The notes below the pieces were generated by a model. That model saw only the letters and a list, made by a program, of their open reading frames with translations, was not told where the DNA came from and made no database searches. A stretch of 53,890 nucleotides of DNA, taken from Dehalococcoidia bacterium (lineage in GTDB: Bacteria > Chloroflexota > Dehalococcoidia > Dehalococcoidales > UBA1222). Positions 1 to 6,330 of the stretch are shown one piece after another; position 1 is the stretch's first letter, and every line of letters begins with the position of its first letter. Position numbers and translations under genes: made by a program. The DNA lies in contig QZJY01000060.1 of assembly GCA_003597995.1 (NCBI GenBank), positions 1-53,890 on the forward strand, given 5' to 3'.

Positions 1-1189
1 TGGTTTTCTTAGCACCAACACAAAATATTTGATCATATTCAGTTTTTAATTGCGATAATCTATCTTTGTATTCTTTAATATTTTTCTCCAATGTTTCTAA
101 CTTGGTAGCACGTTCATTAAACTCAGTTTCATGTGTAAGTAATCGTTTATTAACTATTTCAATATTTTTGGTTTTATTTTCAATTACTTTATAGAAATTT
201 TCCAAGGGTTGATTAACATCTTGAATAGTCAATGTATTTTTTAAATTACGCACTTCACCATTTTCATCAATATCTTCACTAGGTAAACTAGGATCATCAA
301 TATATTCTGGTTCAGCGGATTCTAAAGCTGGCATTTCATCATCTAATTCATCGCCTTCATCGTGATATGAAACATTGGATTTTTCAGTTTCTTGTGGTTC
401 AACCCGCGATAAATCGCTAGATTTGAAGCTTGAACCAAATTTTGGTTCAACCCGCGATAAATCACTCGATTCAATGGTTTTACGTTTTGCATCATATTCC
501 AATCGCTTTTTTAATTTAAGTTCGAAAATATCTTTTAATTCGGTTAATTGTTTAATTTCATGTTTAGTTGCTTGTAAACGCATTTGCAAATAATTTTGAT
601 TATCTTTCAAAGTATCGAGTTCGCGATTAAAAGTATATGTTTTATATTTGATAATTTTCGCACGGACCAGAAAACTTTCTTTAACTTTGGCTTTAACCAC
701 AATACGTTTATCAGCAGTATTGGGATCATCTTTTAATTCCGCTTTAATAGCCTCGATTTCGGTTTTTAATGCGTTCCATTGCTCGGTTAATAATTGTTCG
801 GGTTTACTTGCGGTTAATTGTTTAATTTTTGCGTTATAAAGATTAGCAAATTTTGGATCGTTTTCGCTTATATAATTTTTGGCCGCAGCTGGGCTAAATT
901 CATCTAACATTCTATATAAAAAGCCAATTAAACTGGTCATTGCAAATCGTTGACAATATTTTTCGGTTAAATTTATTACAGAAAATGCCAAATATCGGTT
1001 ACGATCGCCAATAAAAACAGGCTTTTTGTACGGATTGGAATAACTACGTAATGCAGTAATCATGCCTTCATCCAATTGTTGAACAAATTGAGCACGCTTT
1101 TCTGGTGTCATTTTTTGCATTATTTTCCACATTTTGCCAATTTCGGCTTCAAATGCTTGTTTTTTAACGATAGCTTGTTCTTTAGACAT
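1..1189 (-). CDS. Hypothetical coiled-coil protein, partial (C-terminus off the left edge)
   Basis: Reading the minus strand from an ATG at 1189 gives 396 codons with no stop before the window ends, so the 3' end is missing. It starts MSKEQAIVKK. The first ~150 residues are mixed and probably globular, the middle is Lys/Glu/Leu-rich helix, residues ~260-300 contain a repeated SSDLSRVEP motif, then comes an acidic Glu/Asp stretch and a C-terminal coiled coil. Codon use is strongly AT-biased (TTA, GAT, AAA, ATT), unlike the GC-richer genes from about 1.5 kb onward. I do not recognise the family. Size, bias and coiled coil would fit a protein of an AT-rich eukaryotic virus or of an AT-rich bacterium, but that is inference. 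The upstream gap to 1247 is almost pure A/T and lies between divergent genes. Confidence 0.75.
   Translation of the reverse strand, partial: MSKEQAIVKKQAFEAEIGKMWKIMQKMTPEKRAQFVQQLDEGMITALRSYSNPYKKPVFIGDRNRYLAFSVINLTEKYCQRFAMTSLIGFLYRMLDEFSPAAAKNYISENDPKFANLYNAKIKQLTASKPEQLLTEQWNALKTEIEAIKAELKDDPNTADKRIVVKAKVKESFLVRAKIIKYKTYTFNRELDTLKDNQNYLQMRLQATKHEIKQLTELKDIFELKLKKRLEYDAKRKTIESSDLSRVEPKFGSSFKSSDLSRVEPQETEKSNVSYHDEGDELDDEMPALESAEPEYIDDPSLPSEDIDENGEVRNLKNTLTIQDVNQPLENFYKVIENKTKNIEIVNKRLLTHETEFNERATKLETLEKNIKEYKDRLSQLKTEYDQIFCVGAKKT
396..463. repeat. 20-bp direct repeat inside the left partial gene
   Basis: The 20-mer beginning GGTTCAACCCGCG occurs exactly at 396-415 and again at 444-463, 48 bp apart. 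It encodes the repeated SSDLSRVEP motif on the minus strand and stands out as GC-richer than its surroundings. It looks like a recent in-frame duplication of 16 codons. Confidence 0.85.
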
Positions 1190-1247
1190 TTTTTAATTAT
1201 CAATTATATATTGTATATATATTATATTTAAAGGATATAAATATATT

Positions 1248-2072
1248 ATGAGAAAACACATTAGAAAGAGTAATAAATATATCAAGAAAGATATAGATAA
1301 TAATATAAATAATATTATACCTGATAGTAATATAGATATGAATATAAAAGATATAGATATAAAGAATAAAGAAGATAATAATAAAGATAGTAAAGATATA
1401 AAAAAGAAAGATAATAAAGATATAAATACAAGTGTAATAAATATACCTGTATTAGATATTAGTATAAATAAATATATGTCTATAGGCACTCCCCTTAAAA
1501 ATCCATTCCACGAAAGATTCTGTCAGCTATATTCCCGTAATCTAAACGCTACCACAAGTTATTTGCAATCCATAAAAGACGTAACGCCCGATAATGTAAT
1601 AACTTACGATACGGCAAGAACCAATGGAAGCCGCTTGCTCACATATGCCGATATTCGGACACGCTTATCAGAAATTACAGACCACACCGCGCAAAACCTT
1701 GATATAAGCCGAACAGATATACTTGAAGGAATTCAGAACGAGGTTAATCTTGATCCGGCGGATGTTTTCAATTGGACTGGTGAAGCTCTCGAATTAAAAA
1801 GTTTAAAAAATATACCGCTACAGGTTCGACAAACTATCAAGTCGATTAAAGAAAATAAGGACGGCAAAATCGAAGTTACTTTTTACGATAGGCAACGGGC
1901 GCGGGAGCAATTGATGAAATATCTTGGCATGCTGACGGATAAAGTTGACATAAACGTAACTCACGAATTGGGTAACGCACTTGCCGCCGCACATGCCAGA
2001 GTCGTGAAACGTTCTAACCGTGAAATCGATGCACCTGGAGCGATAGAGGCAGATTTTACAGAGATTGACTAA
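1248..2072 (+). CDS. terS: Terminase small subunit (TerS-like), with low-complexity N-terminal extension
   Basis: Residues ~85-150 show the phage small-terminase signature: FHERFCQLYSRNLNATTSYL, then TARTNGSRLLTYADIRTRL. These correspond to the helix-turn-helix DNA-recognition region of Terminase_2-type proteins that bind packaging sites and hand DNA to TerL. The C-terminal part is helical and acidic. The first 76 residues are almost entirely Asn, Asp, Lys and Ile (ATA codons) and are not typical of the family. An internal in-frame ATG at 1476 (MSIGTPLKNP) begins just where composition changes and could be the true start (198 aa), although no good ribosome-binding site precedes it. AAAGGA lies ~12 nt before the 1248 ATG, a longer spacing than usual. 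The partner TerL is about 15 kb away. Confidence 0.75.
   Translation: MRKHIRKSNKYIKKDIDNNINNIIPDSNIDMNIKDIDIKNKEDNNKDSKDIKKKDNKDINTSVINIPVLDISINKYMSIGTPLKNPFHERFCQLYSRNLNATTSYLQSIKDVTPDNVITYDTARTNGSRLLTYADIRTRLSEITDHTAQNLDISRTDILEGIQNEVNLDPADVFNWTGEALELKSLKNIPLQVRQTIKSIKENKDGKIEVTFYDRQRAREQLMKYLGMLTDKVDINVTHELGNALAAAHARVVKRSNREIDAPGAIEADFTEID
1258..1475. repeat. Low-complexity A/T tract (GATATA/AATAAA-type)
   Basis: Imperfect reiterations of GATATA, AAGATA and AATATA run through the extended N-terminus of the terminase gene, with almost no G+C. They end abruptly near 1480, where normal coding composition begins. Such a tract could be slippage-expanded coding DNA or the non-coding flank of a different replicon. 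Confidence 0.7.
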
Positions 2073-2136
2073 TTTTGACCGCACCGCAAGCCCGCCACTG
2101 CATTTTCTCAAGTCAAGCCATATCCAAGTATAGGCA

Positions 2137-2168
2137 AAAAAATAGCCCGGCCTGTGGTAGCGCCGGGC
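2137..2168 (-). terminator. Intrinsic terminator of the minus-strand gene 2181-2636
   Basis: On the minus strand GCCCGGC (2168-2162) pairs with GCCGGGC (2151-2145) across a 10-nt loop and is followed by TATTTTTTT. It lies 13 bp beyond the stop codon of the gene it serves. There is no T-run on the plus strand, so it is directional. Confidence 0.85.
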
Positions 2169-2180
2169 AAGAGTTGAGAG

Positions 2181-2636
2181 TTACACAATACTCCATATCT
2201 CGTATAATCTACCCAGGGAACAGTAATACAGTGTCATGTTGCCGTGGTCATTGACTTGTAGCACTTCGCCAGTGTAGCCAGTGGGGATATCGGATAAATC
2301 GTCAACTTTCAGCCCGTCGAAGTTGTATTTAAAATCTTCACAGAGCCAATATCCAAAATCCGCACCGTCTCCAGGGTGCGCACCAAAATAAAAATACGGC
2401 ATGCAGTATTCGTTCAGTGCGTCAAACAAAGCTTCCAAGTCATAATCTGCGTCCTCAGTTTCGTAATACTCGTCACTCTCCATGCGAGTATTAATCTCTT
2501 CGATTAGTCCCTTGTGGCCCTTGAGGAGTTTGCTCTGGTGCTCCAATTCCCACAAGAAAGCGGGTATCAAGTCTTCTGGGCGCATAGTACCCGATGAAAC
2601 AGAGCCGATGTTATCGTTGTGTAGTCTGCTATACAT
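2181..2636 (-). CDS. Hypothetical protein, 151 aa
   Basis: The ATG at 2636 is preceded by AAGGGG at good spacing. The protein is acidic, with a helical N-terminal half (PEDLIPAFLWELEHQ) and an aromatic, glycine-rich second half (FGAHPGDGADFGYWL). No signal peptide or membrane segment is seen and the family is not recognised. It is the only gene on this strand in the left arm. It has its own sigma70-like promoter, a palindrome in the leader and its own terminator, so it is a self-contained transcription unit. It could be a separately controlled early or lysogeny-type gene, but nothing in the protein proves this. Confidence 0.75.
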   Translation of the reverse strand: MYSRLHNDNIGSVSSGTMRPEDLIPAFLWELEHQSKLLKGHKGLIEEINTRMESDEYYETEDADYDLEALFDALNEYCMPYFYFGAHPGDGADFGYWLCEDFKYNFDGLKVDDLSDIPTGYTGEVLQVNDHGNMTLYYCSLGRLYEIWSIV

Positions 2637-2666
2637 TATAGTCCCCTTGCCAGAGGTTAAGGTTAT

Positions 2667-2682
2667 GGTTCGTTATCGAACC
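2667..2682. promoter_or_regulatory. Palindrome in the leader of the 2636 gene (possible operator)
   Basis: GGTTCG-TTAT-CGAACC is a perfect 6+6 inverted repeat, 8 bp downstream of the minus-strand -10 box. The position suits a repressor operator or a 5' UTR hairpin. Confidence 0.45.
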
Positions 2683-2689
2683 TATATCT

Positions 2690-2718
2690 AATATACAATA
2701 ATAATAATAAATAGTCAA
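2690..2718 (-). promoter_or_regulatory. Sigma70-like promoter for the 2636 gene
   Basis: On the minus strand TTGACT (2718-2713), a 17-bp AT-rich spacer, then TATATT (2695-2690). The same -35 sequence recurs in plus-strand promoters of this phage. Confidence 0.65.
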
Positions 2719-3115
2719 GTGAATTAACGCTTATGTATATACTCGTTAATTGCTGCAAAGGCACTGGCGGCCGGTACTGGCGCGGATCATAGGAAAAAAG
2801 AATTACTTTTCCTGGCAGCGACAAAAAGCCCCCCCAGGGGAGGGGCGACCGGTGGCGGCCCTTCAAAGGAATCCATCTCTCCTGTCATCTATTGCTCGTG
2901 GGTGTTTTTCTTGATTGGGGGCCTCCTGCATCTTTTTCGAACCCCTTGTGTATACTTACAGCGGTGGGTGGTTGTTTGTGAGGAATTGTTGTATATGATT
3001 GGCATTAAGGCAGATGGGTGGTAATGGTTGGAGGTGGTCATCCGCAACTCTTACGGGTGGTGTCCCCCTGTGCCTCTCTCTCCCTCTTCTACAATGCAAA
3101 GTTTTTCGAACGCTC
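2719..3115. other. Intergenic region between divergent units
   Basis: No convincing gene. A minus-strand hairpin with a T-run lies at 2823-2846. The 10-mer TTTTTCGAAC occurs twice (2933-2942 and 3102-3111), the second copy just upstream of the promoter at 3116. A TATACT at 2951 lacks a good -35 partner. Short frames on both strands here have no ribosome-binding sites. Confidence 0.5.
2823..2846 (-). terminator. Terminator-like hairpin on the minus strand
   Basis: Read on the minus strand, GCCCC (2846-2842) pairs with GGGGC (2832-2828) and is followed by TTTTT. No minus-strand gene precedes it, so it either protects against read-through or ends an unannotated small transcript. Confidence 0.5.
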
Positions 3116-3144
3116 TTGCTTTTTGTCTTTATGGTTGTTATAAT
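3116..3144 (+). promoter_or_regulatory. Strong sigma70-like promoter for the small-gene array
   Basis: TTGCTT (3116-3121), 17-bp spacer, TATAAT (3139-3144), followed at once by an ACAACAACAATT leader. The ribosome-binding site of the next gene lies ~20 nt downstream. Confidence 0.75.
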
Positions 3145-3172
3145 ACAACAACAATTAAACCAAGGGGGTGGT

Positions 3173-3526
3173 ATGCCGGACAAGGAACTCTTGTTTTCGG
3201 TGACGCGGAAGGATTTTGATATAGCGACGTTTTCTGGTTCTGGCGCGGGTGGTCAGCATCGGAACCGGCATCCGAATTGTGTGAGGATAACGCACAGGGC
3301 TTCGGGTGCGACGGCGACGGGAACGGAGCAGCGCAAGATGCATCAGAATCAGATAGTGGCGTTCAGGCGGCTGGTGGAGACGCCGAAATTCAAGGCGTGG
3401 TTGAAGCTGGAGATATGCCGTGCCGCCGGGATGTTTGACGATGTTGATGAGAGGGTCAATCAGGAGATGCGTCCTTCTAATTTGCGGGTTGAGGGTCAAG
3501 TTGGTGGCAAGTGGACGGAGATATAG
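3173..3526 (+). CDS. Peptide-release-factor-like GGQ protein
   Basis: 117 aa from the ATG at 3173, preceded by AAGGGGGTGG; the longer upstream frame has no such site. Residues 21-45 carry the class I release factor catalytic motif, SGSGAGGQHRNRHPNCVRIT, with GGQ at 26-28. A basic segment with QRKMHQNQ follows, as in RF-1 domain proteins. The GGQ loop normally enters the ribosomal peptidyl-transferase centre and hydrolyses peptidyl-tRNA. Codon-recognition domains are absent, so this is a stand-alone catalytic domain comparable to ArfB/YaeJ or PrfH. It may rescue stalled ribosomes during infection or interfere with host translation. The family is clear; the role is inference. Confidence 0.8.
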   Translation: MPDKELLFSVTRKDFDIATFSGSGAGGQHRNRHPNCVRITHRASGATATGTEQRKMHQNQIVAFRRLVETPKFKAWLKLEICRAAGMFDDVDERVNQEMRPSNLRVEGQVGGKWTEI

Positions 3527-3546
3527 CCTTATTTAAAGGGGGTGGT

Positions 3547-4143
3547 ATGAAGGTACTGGTGGCCTGTGAATTTAGCGGCGTGGTCAGGGACGCTTTCCTG
3601 AAACGTGGGCATGATGCGTGGTCGTGTGACCTGCTGCCGTGTGAAAGCCCGATAGGGGCGCGGCACTACCAGGGCGACGTTCTGTCTATGATCGACTTTT
3701 CCAAGTTCGACTTGATGATCGCGCATCCACCATGTACACATCTAAGTAAGGCGGGCGCGTGGTGTTGGAAATTTAAGGAGCAAGAGCAGCGCGAAGCCCT
3801 GGATTTTGTGCGCAAGTTACTGGAGGCCCCGGTTCTCCGGATATGCCTGGAAAATCCCGTAGGAAAAATCAATACAGCCGTCCGAAAGCCTGACCAGATT
3901 ATCCACCCCTGGATGTTTGGTGACCCTTGGCTTAAGGAAACTTGCTTATGGTTGAAAGACTTGCCAGTGCTACGCGCCACAAACAAAGTCGAACCACAGG
4001 GAAACTGGGTTAAGCCGGGGAATAAGCGTCCGTGGCGGCGCTTTGATGCTGTACCCGAAGGGGGGCGGGGCAACACTAAAGATCGAAGTCGGAGTTTTCA
4101 AGGCATCGCCGAGGCAATGGCCGACCAATGGGGAAGTTTATAG
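3547..4143 (+). CDS. C5-cytosine methyltransferase-like protein
   Basis: 198 aa; the ATG at 3547 follows AAAGGGGGTGGT. The N-terminus VLVACEFSGVVRDAF is a SAM-binding motif I. Asp/Cys at 28-32 fits motif II, and HPPC at 60-63 matches the Pro-Cys catalytic motif IV of DNA cytosine-5 methylases. LENP at 101-104 resembles motif VI (ENV). It is shorter than full C5 methylases and has no obvious target-recognition domain, as in a family widespread in phages. It probably modifies phage DNA against restriction, or it may be a derivative acting on nucleotides. There is no cognate restriction enzyme nearby. Confidence 0.75.
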   Translation: MKVLVACEFSGVVRDAFLKRGHDAWSCDLLPCESPIGARHYQGDVLSMIDFSKFDLMIAHPPCTHLSKAGAWCWKFKEQEQREALDFVRKLLEAPVLRICLENPVGKINTAVRKPDQIIHPWMFGDPWLKETCLWLKDLPVLRATNKVEPQGNWVKPGNKRPWRRFDAVPEGGRGNTKDRSRSFQGIAEAMADQWGSL

Positions 4144-4145
4144 CC

Positions 4146-4173
4146 TTGCCTTTTCTTTTCTTTTGGTTATATT
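4146..4173 (+). promoter_or_regulatory. Sigma70-like promoter with ACAAC leader
   Basis: TTGCCT (4146-4151), 16-bp pyrimidine-rich spacer, TATATT (4168-4173), then AACAACAAAACAACATT and the GGAGG of the gene at 4205. It starts 3 bp after the methyltransferase stop. Confidence 0.6.
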
Positions 4174-4204
4174 AACAACAAAACAACATTAACCTGGAGG
4201 CATC

Positions 4205-4441
4205 ATGGAGAGTATTGGCGCTGGGCTTTGGCTGGGGGACATGAGGGGGCTGGGAGGACAACAGGAGTGGCAGGTCGTCGATTCAGAAGGCATCTCCCGT
4301 GGGAGGATTTTCCGTGATATTGGGGTTTATGGAAACGGTGGCGATCATTCTTTTGAGCCATCGGTAAGCCGTTCGTTATTCTCTTCTGCCGAGTTGCGGG
4401 TGATAGCGGACACGATTGACCGGCTGGAGGGGGAGATATGA
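4205..4441 (+). CDS. Hypothetical protein, 78 aa
   Basis: Start supported by TGGAGG 7 nt upstream. Gly-rich N-terminal half (GAGLWLGDMRG), charged helical C-terminus ending in EGEI. No motif recognised. First gene behind its own promoter; its stop overlaps the next start (ATGA), so translation is coupled. Confidence 0.65.
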   Translation: MESIGAGLWLGDMRGLGGQQEWQVVDSEGISRGRIFRDIGVYGNGGDHSFEPSVSRSLFSSAELRVIADTIDRLEGEI

Positions 4442-4521
4442 TTGAAGTTCTGCAAATCATGCTAATGACCTGTAGGGATTGTAATGGCCGAAACTGGCAA
4501 GGTATCGAACTAAGACCATGA
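4438..4521 (+). CDS. Microprotein, 27 aa, CxxC
   Basis: ATG overlaps the previous stop (ATATGA) with GGGGGAG just upstream. The peptide MIEVLQIMLMTCRDCNGRNW contains one CxxC. Coupling and the ribosome-binding site favour expression, but the length allows chance occurrence. Confidence 0.4.
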   Translation: MIEVLQIMLMTCRDCNGRNWQGIELRP

Positions 4522-4525
4522 CGCC

Positions 4526-4792
4526 ATGACGCGTATGACACCAGAATCGGTAAACTATTTTAAAACCCCTTTCATGGCGACTTTCCGAAATCTGACGTCA
4601 TTCACGTCATGCGTCATAGATGAGTGTGGCAAGTCATGGTGGATGGAGGTTGCCGATGCGTTCATTGCCGCACATGAAGTTTTTCGTATGAAATGTGCCT
4701 TGATGGACGACGTTGCCACGGAGGCGGGCTGGACTTCCCACAAGGGTTACGACTACTGCCCTTCATGTAAGCCCGATTTCAAGGGGGAATGA
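4526..4792 (+). CDS. Hypothetical protein, 88 aa
   Basis: Begins MTRMTPESVNYF; a second in-frame ATG lies at 4535 and neither has a strong ribosome-binding site. Ends with YCPSC, half of a zinc ribbon, and has Cys at ~29 and ~35. Soluble, with amphipathic helical segments. Not recognised. Its stop overlaps the next gene (AATGATG). Confidence 0.6.
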   Translation: MTRMTPESVNYFKTPFMATFRNLTSFTSCVIDECGKSWWMEVADAFIAAHEVFRMKCALMDDVATEAGWTSHKGYDYCPSCKPDFKGE

Positions 4793-5052
4793 TGTGGATT
4801 CTCGTTCTGGTGGTCGGCATAGTGGTGGTGGTGATTGTGCTGATGGTCATAATGGAGAGGAGTAACCTGAAGATTCCCGATGCTTACGTTGTCGAATGCC
4901 TGATGGTTAGTTGCAGACACCATGATGGCGAGTTTATGAATTGCTTATTGCGGGAGGTCGAAATTGGTTCGGACGGGCTTTGTTCGCGGTATGAGAAGTT
5001 AAGCGACGAGGAGCTTCTCAATAAGTGCAGGGGAAAAATTTCTAACGCATGA
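4789..5052 (+). CDS. Small membrane protein, 87 aa
   Basis: ATGATG at 4789/4792 after AAGGGGG. Residues 3-22 form one very hydrophobic segment (ILVLVVGIVVVVIVLMVIM), followed by a ~65-residue soluble tail with four cysteines (CLMVSCRHH, CLL, CSR). The N-terminus lacks a cleavage motif, so it is probably an anchor with the tail in the cytoplasm or periplasm. Function unknown. Confidence 0.65.
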   Translation: MMWILVLVVGIVVVVIVLMVIMERSNLKIPDAYVVECLMVSCRHHDGEFMNCLLREVEIGSDGLCSRYEKLSDEELLNKCRGKISNA

Positions 5053-5062
5053 AGGGGGAAGT

Positions 5063-5209
5063 ATGCGAGTAGGTGACTATGAAATCCCGGTAGTGGTTGT
5101 AGACGGCTGGCCTGATGATGAGATCGGCATATACGATTCGATCAGTGGCGACAGGCTGGGGGCGATAGTCAACATCGGAAATTCTGAGGAGGAAAAATGC
5201 GTATCATAA
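5063..5209 (+). CDS. Hypothetical protein, 48 aa
   Basis: ATG at 5063 preceded by AAGGGGGAAGT. Sequence MRVGDYEIPVVVVDGWPDDE is beta-rich and acidic. It overlaps the following start by 13 nt, typical of this compact array. No family assigned. Confidence 0.55.
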   Translation: MRVGDYEIPVVVVDGWPDDEIGIYDSISGDRLGAIVNIGNSEEEKCVS

Positions 5210-5376
5210 TCGAGATTCCGCCGTCGAATGTCCGCTTTCCGGTGGAGACAAGCGAGTTTAAGATTATCAAGAAAAGCAAGTCCAGCTATGGGGAGACGGC
5301 AAGTTCGGACGAACTAAGCTTGGTTGGTGAGGTAACCGGAGTATATCTGGAGACCGCCGATAACACCCCATCCTGA
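5197..5376 (+). CDS. Hypothetical protein, 59 aa
   Basis: ATG at 5197 preceded by GAGGAGGAAAA. Sequence begins MRIIIEIPPSNVRFPVETSE, predicted beta-rich. Last gene before a ~430-bp non-coding stretch that ends in a strong terminator. No family assigned. Confidence 0.55.
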   Translation: MRIIIEIPPSNVRFPVETSEFKIIKKSKSSYGETASSDELSLVGEVTGVYLETADNTPS

Positions 5377-5757
5377 CACTCCTTTTTCCGGTTGAAGGCT
5401 TAACCGGTTCGGTTTCGTAGCTGGTTTCAGGGCGGGAAAAGGTGGTCAAGGGGTCTCTTTTGCCCCTATAAAACATGGCCGTCGCTTCACCCGGCTTTCG
5501 TGGTTGTATTTTCTGGGCTTCAGGCATGTCCCGACAAGGGCGCGGGTGAGAAAATCGCCCTACGGGGCTGGAAATCGGTCGGAGACCAATCCGGCGATGC
5601 CAACGAAATGGTAGTTTGTCCAAAATTCCGGCCTGTTCGTTATTATTGGACGGAAGAAAAACCTGAACATTCCCCTTGCAGTCTCGGCCCTTTGTGATTA
5701 GATTATAGATGCCAACGCCTTCATCCTTAAGCTTGGCAGATTTTCTCCCCCACACCA
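5377..5757 (+). ncRNA. Non-coding interval, candidate structured RNA
   Basis: No gene with a ribosome-binding site is found on either strand. Local pairings include CCGGTT/AACCGG (5388-5393/5402-5407), an AGGGG/CCCCT hairpin near 5450-5467, AGGGCG/CGCCCT near 5540-5560 and GGTC-GGA-GACC near 5577-5587. The interval ends exactly in the intrinsic terminator at 5758. It could be a separate small RNA or a long trailer of the upstream operon. No known RNA family was recognised. Confidence 0.35.
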
Positions 5758-5808
5758 TCGGCCTTGCGGGACTCTTGTCAAAGTCTTCCCGCAGGGCCGA
5801 ATCTTTTT
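5758..5808 (+). terminator. Strong intrinsic terminator
   Basis: TCGGCC-T-TGCGGGA (5758-5771) pairs with TCCCGCA-G-GGCCGA (5787-5800), with an additional ACT/AGT inner pair, followed by ATCTTTTT. It ends the unit that starts at 4146. Confidence 0.88.
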
Positions 5809-5900
5809 CCAGTCAACTACCCGTCAAATAAGCAGAACCTTGCCCGGCGCGGCCATGAGCCGATTGGGCCGTTTATGGGCCGATTCCAATCAACTAAGCC

Positions 5901-5929
5901 TTGACTTTTCCCCTTCCTGTCCATATACT
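5901..5929 (+). promoter_or_regulatory. Sigma70-like promoter with ACAACAAC leader
   Basis: TTGACT (5901-5906), 17-bp spacer, TATACT (5924-5929), then GTAACAACAACACTTATCC and the AAGGGGG of the gene at 5960. Confidence 0.75.
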
Positions 5930-5959
5930 GTAACAACAACACTTATCCAAGGGGGTAAA

Positions 5960-6241
5960 ATGAGCGACGAAAAGGTTTTTACCTATACGTCTACCGATCC
6001 AAAGTATCGGGGTCAGACGTTGATAATGCTGGCGATGAAAGACAAGGCTGAGGAAGCGGTGTATCGCGCCGCACCGGGTATGCTGGTAGCACTGAAAAAA
6101 ATACAAGGCTTGGTTGGGGATGCGTTCAGGTCTTTGCCGACAGCCACTTTAGAAGAAGGCGCAATTATAGTAGGCGTTGCGTTAGCTGATATACAAAAAG
6201 AGGCTCGCGACGTAATCGACCACGCCAAGGAGATAGCATGA
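5960..6241 (+). CDS. Hypothetical protein, 93 aa
   Basis: ATG at 5960 chosen because CCAAGGGGGTAAA precedes it; the longer frame would start upstream of the promoter. Begins MSDEKVFTYTSTDPKYRGQT. The C-terminal half is helical and Ala-rich (LEEGAIIVGVALADIQKEAR). First gene of the unit; its stop overlaps the next start. Not recognised. Confidence 0.65.
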   Translation: MSDEKVFTYTSTDPKYRGQTLIMLAMKDKAEEAVYRAAPGMLVALKKIQGLVGDAFRSLPTATLEEGAIIVGVALADIQKEARDVIDHAKEIA

Positions 6242-6330
6242 AATACCTTCCGCTCATCCTTTATTCCATCGGCAGCCTGTGCTTTCTGGCTGGCAGCCTC
6301 GTCACCATGTACCAGATTTGGAGGGGATGA
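6238..6330 (+). CDS. Membrane microprotein, 30 aa
   Basis: ATG overlaps the previous TGA, with AAGGAG ~5 nt upstream. MKYLPLILYSIGSLCFLAGS forms a single membrane helix and is followed by LVTMYQIWRG. Coupled on both sides, so probably translated. Function unknown. Confidence 0.5.
   Translation: MKYLPLILYSIGSLCFLAGSLVTMYQIWRG

Noticed and set aside
375-839. Two plus-strand frames (72 and 63 aa) at the left end
   Set aside because: They lie opposite the long minus-strand coiled-coil frame, lack ribosome-binding sites and have shadow-like composition.
1193-1489. Minus-strand 98-aa frame of Ile/Leu/Ser/Phe
   Set aside because: It is the complement of an AT low-complexity tract; the apparent membrane protein is a composition artefact.
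5267-5758. Minus-strand 163-aa frame across the non-coding interval
   Set aside because: It spans a plus-strand gene end, has no ribosome-binding site and shows no protein-like pattern. A structured RNA explains the interval better.
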